This document shows, piece after piece, positions 59,401 through 64,000 of a stretch of DNA of 64,000 bases. Both the position numbers and the translations under genes were made by a program. The stretch's first letter is position 1, and each line of letters begins with the position of its first letter. A model generated the notes under the pieces. The model was given only the letters and a program-made list of their open reading frames with translations. It had not been told where the DNA came from and searched no databases. Origin of the DNA: Lota lota (lineage: Eukaryota; Chordata; Actinopteri; Gadiformes; Lotidae). The stretch spans positions 799,001 to 863,000 of the forward strand of contig JACYXH010000400.1 in assembly GCA_026745465.1 (NCBI GenBank). Direction: 5' to 3'.

Positions 59401-60270
59401 CGGATCATCTGATGAGGAGACAGAGGGCCAGTGTGTCCAACAGGACCTAAGTCCAGAAGAACCTCCATTGTTTTCCACATAACTGGGTCTGCCACTGCAT
59501 TTTCCATAGAAGCAGCTTTTTCGGCAAGCCACGTGTTTCAGACCTTGTAAAAACTGTAAACACCTGAAATAACGCAATGCTCCTGGTTTTTGTTAAAAGC
59601 CAGACCTCGAGGGCAAACGCACATTCATCCCATGGGTTAAGGTGTCAGGGAGGTGTGGTTGCATGGAAATGCAGTTTAAAACGTAAGGGCAGGGATCATT
59701 AAGCTCAATGAGCTGGCTGACATGGAAGCATGGGCAGAGGAGGGAGTGAACCCTGACACACAGAGGTTGATGGGGGTGACGTGGTGTGTGACACGCTTCA
59801 AGATAGATGTGAAGTCATCTGGTGCTGTCGACAGGTCTGTTGAGCACCGTTAAGCGGAAGCACTCAGCGACATCACACACACACACACAAACACACATAC
59901 AATTGAAACCATGAGGCGCACGAATAACAGAACGGCAACAGTTCCGTTTTTGGCAGAAAGTCTGGGCGGATTTAGAGAAGCTTTCCCTTCACTCCCTAAA
60001 AGGTATAGGAGGGATCCCAGCAATGCCTCCTTTATCAACCCCTGGCCTAAAGTGACCCTTGACCCTCGCTGTGTGTCAGTGCTGATCTATCCCAGGCTGC
60101 CGGCGTGTTTTGCTCACTGGATGCTGACGTGAAGAAGAAAAATGTCATAAAAACGGTGGGGTCAGAAGTGTGCTTTTTTTAGGATTCGACACAAACCTAC
60201 AACACAGCAGCTTGTCAAGAGGGAACTGTGAATAACACATTTGGATTCACACACAAAAAGCCTGACACAC

Positions 60271-60306
<36 letters not shown>

Positions 60307-60510
60307 TGTAACACAGGAACAGCCCCTGAATCTGTTGACTGTAGCGGTAGGGGAAAAATATTTATTCACACAAGAATTGTATTTCTTATCTTATATGATT
60401 CTGAATCATCCACAACTTTTTCATTTTTCTTAGTTTTGCCTAGTTGACTATACTGTTTTATTTCCTTTGATGTATTTTAAAGGAAGTAATAGTCCCATTA
60501 CCCAGCTTAC

Positions 60511-60571
60511 CCGTCATGGTTACTGACATTAGCAACATACCGGCATCCCAGTTATACAAGTGACTCATCAT
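60511..60571 (-). CDS. plec: candidate plectin alternative first exon (MMSHLYN...)
   Basis: The ATG at 60569-60571 (a second ATG follows at once) opens 20 codons, MMSHLYNWDAGMLLM..., plus one G before a strong donor (ACGG|gtaagc), giving ...SVTMT|DERDRV. An in-frame stop lies upstream. The downstream ATG in context aaccATGACGG is also in frame and in the best initiation context. No mammalian match is recognised, and it is 54 kb from exon 2. Support is frame, phase and donor only. Confidence 0.33.
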
Positions 60572-63305
60572 GATAAGAGTGCAATTAAATTAAATCAACC
60601 ATCAAGACACCGCCCATACCCACTGTTGGCCTGCATGGCTGACCTCTGTGTACGACTTAACTCATGATGAGGGACGAATGAAGAGAACATGGATACGAAT
60701 GCATTGGTTTTCAAACGGTAGGTAGCAAGCCACTGGTGGGACGCAGCATAGGGTATAGCTGAACACAGGATGCTACATGGATGCAAGTAAGGATATTAGG
60801 TTCTTGAGACTAGGACATATGAGCATGAAAAATTAAGAGCAATACACAGCTTATAAGAAAACATGGAACTCTTGAAACTTTAAATTTACCAAACAGAAAT
60901 TGCAAAAACGTCAGCGTGCATACTGACCAAAAGTGAACCAAAACACACACACTTGGCATGTGGACCAACTACATTGAAGTACATACAAGGCAGCAGGCAG
61001 AGTGTAAGGGTTTAAATAAGAAGGGAAAACAATGCATTGGGGAGGATGTTCAACTGACAAGACAAACGCCAGTGGAGAAGAGTCCCCCTGGTGGACAGGT
61101 AAGAGAACACACTGCATGTGAGGTTTGACTAGGAAACTGTAGTGGGATTGGTTGTTTTATATGTACAGTGGCTGAATGTATTTGGTGAGTGTAAAAAATG
61201 GGCTGTTTTGTGTTTTTGTTTGTAAGCTTGAAGTTTTTGATTGAACTTTTACAATTTCTTTCTGTTTTTGCTGACCCTGTGCATGTGGACAACAAATTCC
61301 CCTTTGGGGCAAATTAAGTTAAAATGTATTCTATTCTAACACGAAGAACACATGAGGAGGGATTAACAGAGTTGAAAACGGAAGGAACCACAACCTTGTT
61401 GTGAAGTAGAAGTCATTACAACATCTCCAGAACATTGCACTGGTTACATTGACGCCTTCCAGACTTAGCAGCTGTTTATGCTTTCATGCCTTAAGTGTGC
61501 CAAACAGTCACTTCTGGTCCGGACTTAACCCAGCCCCTCAGGGGGGAACTTATCTACCCAACATACTGGTTAGGATAACCTCTTCTCAGTGATGGTAAAA
61601 TACCCTTTAGAACCACTGGTGCCACAACGTGGCATGGAGGGCTGATAGGGGGAGGGTGAGGGGGAGAAATATCTAGTGGTTCATGCCTCTCGCGCATCTC
61701 AACACAGATCCCGCTGTTGATGAGTATCATTGCTTCCTGTCAGCATAGAGAAATGTACGGGCCACACTCCCATGGCTGACACCACACGGCCATCCCTCAC
61801 AAGCACGTTTAGTGGAGAAACCCGACCTGCAGGCAACCCCCACCCCCTGTATACTCACCAGCTTTAAAGAGCCCATAGCTCAACAGTGCACTCAAAAACA
61901 CGCTAACTTGTACACGCACACTTCACTGGCCCAAGTCTCTTTGTCACAACGGGTTTTAAAATAGTGGACTCATTCATAAAACTGGCCTCTCCCTTCTCAC
62001 AATAGCATATGCTGAATTTAGAAGCCTGTACAGTCAGATAGGACTTCAATAGAGGTCTTCAGAACATTCAACTTTTAAAATATTTATATTGTCGATGATT
62101 GTTATCACAATGACGTAGAAGACAATGAGTGTATAAAAGCAAAGCGTTTTTCTTCAAATACAAAATACAATCCATCATATTTCAATGTTTTACAATGAAT
62201 ACAATCAGAATTAAAATAAGCCTCTGCAGGCAATTACGTTGAGCCATAAATACATGTATTAATTTGCTAAATGAAAAAGGCCTGGGCTATATGTAGGGGA
62301 TATTTTAAGCCCCACAGGACTACTGGAGGGGGCCTACCAGAGCAGACACAGCGACCAGAAATCGGGAAAGCTCCCCTTTTCGCCCCACTATCTGCTGCTG
62401 GCCCGGTCACACCCACATCACCTGCTGTCACACACTGCATAGGAGGACACCATGCATCCAGGCCCTTTCCCATCTAGCCAACCAGGGCCAGGCCATGACT
62501 AGACAAAATGAGACATCGTTGGTAAAAGAAGAACCGGACAGAAGCACAGGATTATATTAACAGGCTATGAGTGTAATAACAATGTTGCAGTAATATCCCA
62601 TTCACAATACAAAAATGACAGTCAGAGAACTTTCAAACTGGGTCAAAAACTGGATTTTGCCGTTTGAGTTGCAGGTGGAGACAATAACAGTCTATTTCCA
62701 TCTCAAGAATAACATTTCAAGACGATGTTCTGTCATTTTACGAGGACACAATGTTACAGAACGGGTGCGGTGGTGAACGCCCCCCCCCCGCCATCTTTAA
62801 AGCCACATACACTACCAGTGACCTTTAACACAGCTCTATTGTAGTCTTCAGCTTTGTTCTTCCTGTCTGAAAATGTGTCAGCAAAAAACAACAACAATAG
62901 ACTGACCAGTCTCTGTCCACACCGAGGAGAAACATTTGTGTATCAACAGTTGGATCTAAATGAAATAGTTAATATATTCCTTCAAAGTCAGTCAACCACA
63001 CTTTTTCAGAATTCAATTAGTTCGAGTATAGTATTGACCGCACAACGTATACATAATGAGATAACGTTCTAACAACCAGTCAATGTTTTGCAGCGACTGC
63101 CTTATCAACACAGAGTCTAGACTACATATGAAACATGTGCTACCTATTGTGTGGCATGTCCTTTTCAGCACCTATGACTACAGATGCACAGAATGTCCCA
63201 AAGCCAATGCAAAGCAGTGCGGCTGGTGGCCGCATGTTTTAGCTTGCTATCACTGTGGTGACGGTTTTCAAACAAAGCTAGCAGCCAATGCGGTTATTTA
63301 AATAC
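60572..63305. other. flanking sequence
   Basis: This 2.7-kb stretch has no supported gene. A donor-like site at 61857 (GCTG|gtgagt) has no ATG in the needed frame. A teleost repeat tail lies at 61265-61345, and a C9 run at 62781-62789. Confidence 0.5.
61265..61345. mobile_element. tail of a teleost repeat (LINE/SINE-like 3' end)
   Basis: aacaaattcccctttggggc then aaattaagttaaaatgtattctattcta resembles the teleost retroposon tail atttccccttggggatcaataaagtattctattcta. Only the 3' end is recognisable, so class is uncertain. Confidence 0.5.
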
Positions 63306-63381
63306 CTTTCTCGCTGTGCAACAGTGAGACAATTCTCCTGCGAGGCTCCTTTAGAATGTATATTGAACAAACACTTTTCAT
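63306..63381 (-). CDS. plec: candidate plectin alternative first exon (MKSVCSIY...)
   Basis: The ATG at 63379-63381 opens 25 codons (MKSVCSIYILKEPRRRIV then SLLHSEK) plus one G before donor gtattt, the same donor hexamer and AAAG end as exon 1e, giving ...LLHSEK|DERDRV. It has a hydrophobic start, a basic RRR cluster and a Lys end. No counterpart is known to me. The frame remains open some way upstream without another ATG. A plus-strand frame (63288-63488) overlaps it, which weakens the coding case. Confidence 0.38.
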
Positions 63382-63655
63382 TCGGACCTCAGCGTTTTGA
63401 GCGAAACACGCAGACAGAGGCAAGGAAACACTGGAGAGAACTCAGACAGACTGCAAAAGGAGAACACAGAAATCAAGATAGAATGTAGGGAGAATTATAA
63501 ATACAACCCACGAACGAAATGAAGAAGAAAAAACATGAATATAAATAATACAGCCATAGAGGGGGATAAAAGAGTAAGGGCAACATCAAATGAGGGGAAA
63601 TAAGTTGAAGGTACTTGGAATTTGTTCTGCTTCTACTCATAGCTAGAAAAGTTGT

Positions 63656-63720
<65 letters not shown>

Positions 63721-64000
63721 CGATGGTAAGAGAGAGAGGGAACGAGAGGTAACAGATCAAATCAGGAGACTCCTGTTTGCTGCTTCTGTTGTTGGTGTGC
63801 CTTAAAAAGGAGAGCCGGTCCTCTGTGCTGCACGGGGCCTTCAGAGAAGAAACGCTGAGGAACGCAGGGAACATAAACACCTGCCACTGTAGCTCCTACT
63901 GGCTCCCATTAACCCTCAGATGCACACACACACACGCACAAGCACACACACACACACGTACACACACATGCACGCAGGGACACACACACACTCACACGGA
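63382..64000. other. right-edge flank with microsatellites
   Basis: (TG)n joined to (GA)n at 63655-63722 and degenerate (CA)n from 63922 to the edge. A minus-strand frame of 135 codons (63473-63880) is driven by these repeats and is not called. Confidence 0.6.

Larger units (their letters stand above)
54040..60510. other. flanking sequence, repeat-rich
   Basis: This 6.5-kb stretch has no recognised gene. It contains a foldback element (54648-54978), ACAG and TG arrays, a dispersed repeat (56020-56400) with a perfect hairpin, and the tail of a common teleost repeat (57040-57115). Frames of 70-140 codons here are mostly repeat-driven. Confidence 0.5.

Noticed and set aside
61857-61930. GCTG|gtgagt with open phase-1 frame
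   Set aside because: The frame is open (…LLSYGLFKA) but contains no ATG before the upstream TGA.

Overview
The window looks like ray-finned fish (teleost) genomic DNA. It is AT-leaning and very rich in long (CA)n, (GA)n and homopolymer tracts, and it carries short repeat ends typical of teleosts. It holds the 5' part of one gene, plectin (plec; teleosts usually have two copies, and I cannot tell which this is). The gene is transcribed right to left on the minus strand. I recognise no second protein-coding gene.

The left 6.4 kb holds shared coding exons of the first calponin-homology domain (CH1) of the actin-binding domain: exon 2 (6293-6354), exon 3 (2376-2465), exon 4 (751-828) and exon 5 (532-624). 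Two in-frame alternative microexons lie between them: 2-alpha (15 bp, HWSVE, 3447-3461) and 3-alpha (36 bp, PRERDVGRSLRL, 1354-1389). The rest of the gene (CH2, plakin domain, rod, plectin repeats) lies left of the window.

From 8.5 kb rightward lies a battery of mutually exclusive first exons. Each ends in phase 1 with a G before a GT donor, so that splicing to exon 2 always completes an Asp codon and reads ...|DERDRVQKK. Those supported by resemblance to mammalian plectin isoforms (recalled, not searched) are 1a-like (8530-8662), a YLY..CC exon (13964-14114), 1d (MKIIP, 18592-18607), isoform 1 with the S10/plectin domain (23108-26246) and 1e (MDHFRSIQNEITSLK, 50645-50690). A 1b-like exon at 17388-17482 appears to carry a one-base frame break. 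Six more phase-1 exons (33145, 41520, 52084, 53910, 60511 and 63306) are predicted from splice phase and open frame only.

The most striking coding feature is the isoform 1 first exon. It encodes about 1046 residues instead of about 180 in mammals: an intact S10 domain followed by a long, low-complexity, Lys/Glu/Thr/Pro-rich tail with basic clusters and an acidic end.

The remaining DNA is intron and 5' flank holding microsatellites, two minisatellites, several foldback or inverted-repeat structures (42.0-42.7 kb, 54.6-55.0 kb, and a ~600 bp near-identical inverted pair at 45.3-45.9 and 51.0-51.7 kb flanking exon 1e) and scattered mobile-element fragments. Functionally, the first exons would give the common actin-binding and cytoskeletal linker body different N-terminal targeting heads, each presumably with its own promoter.
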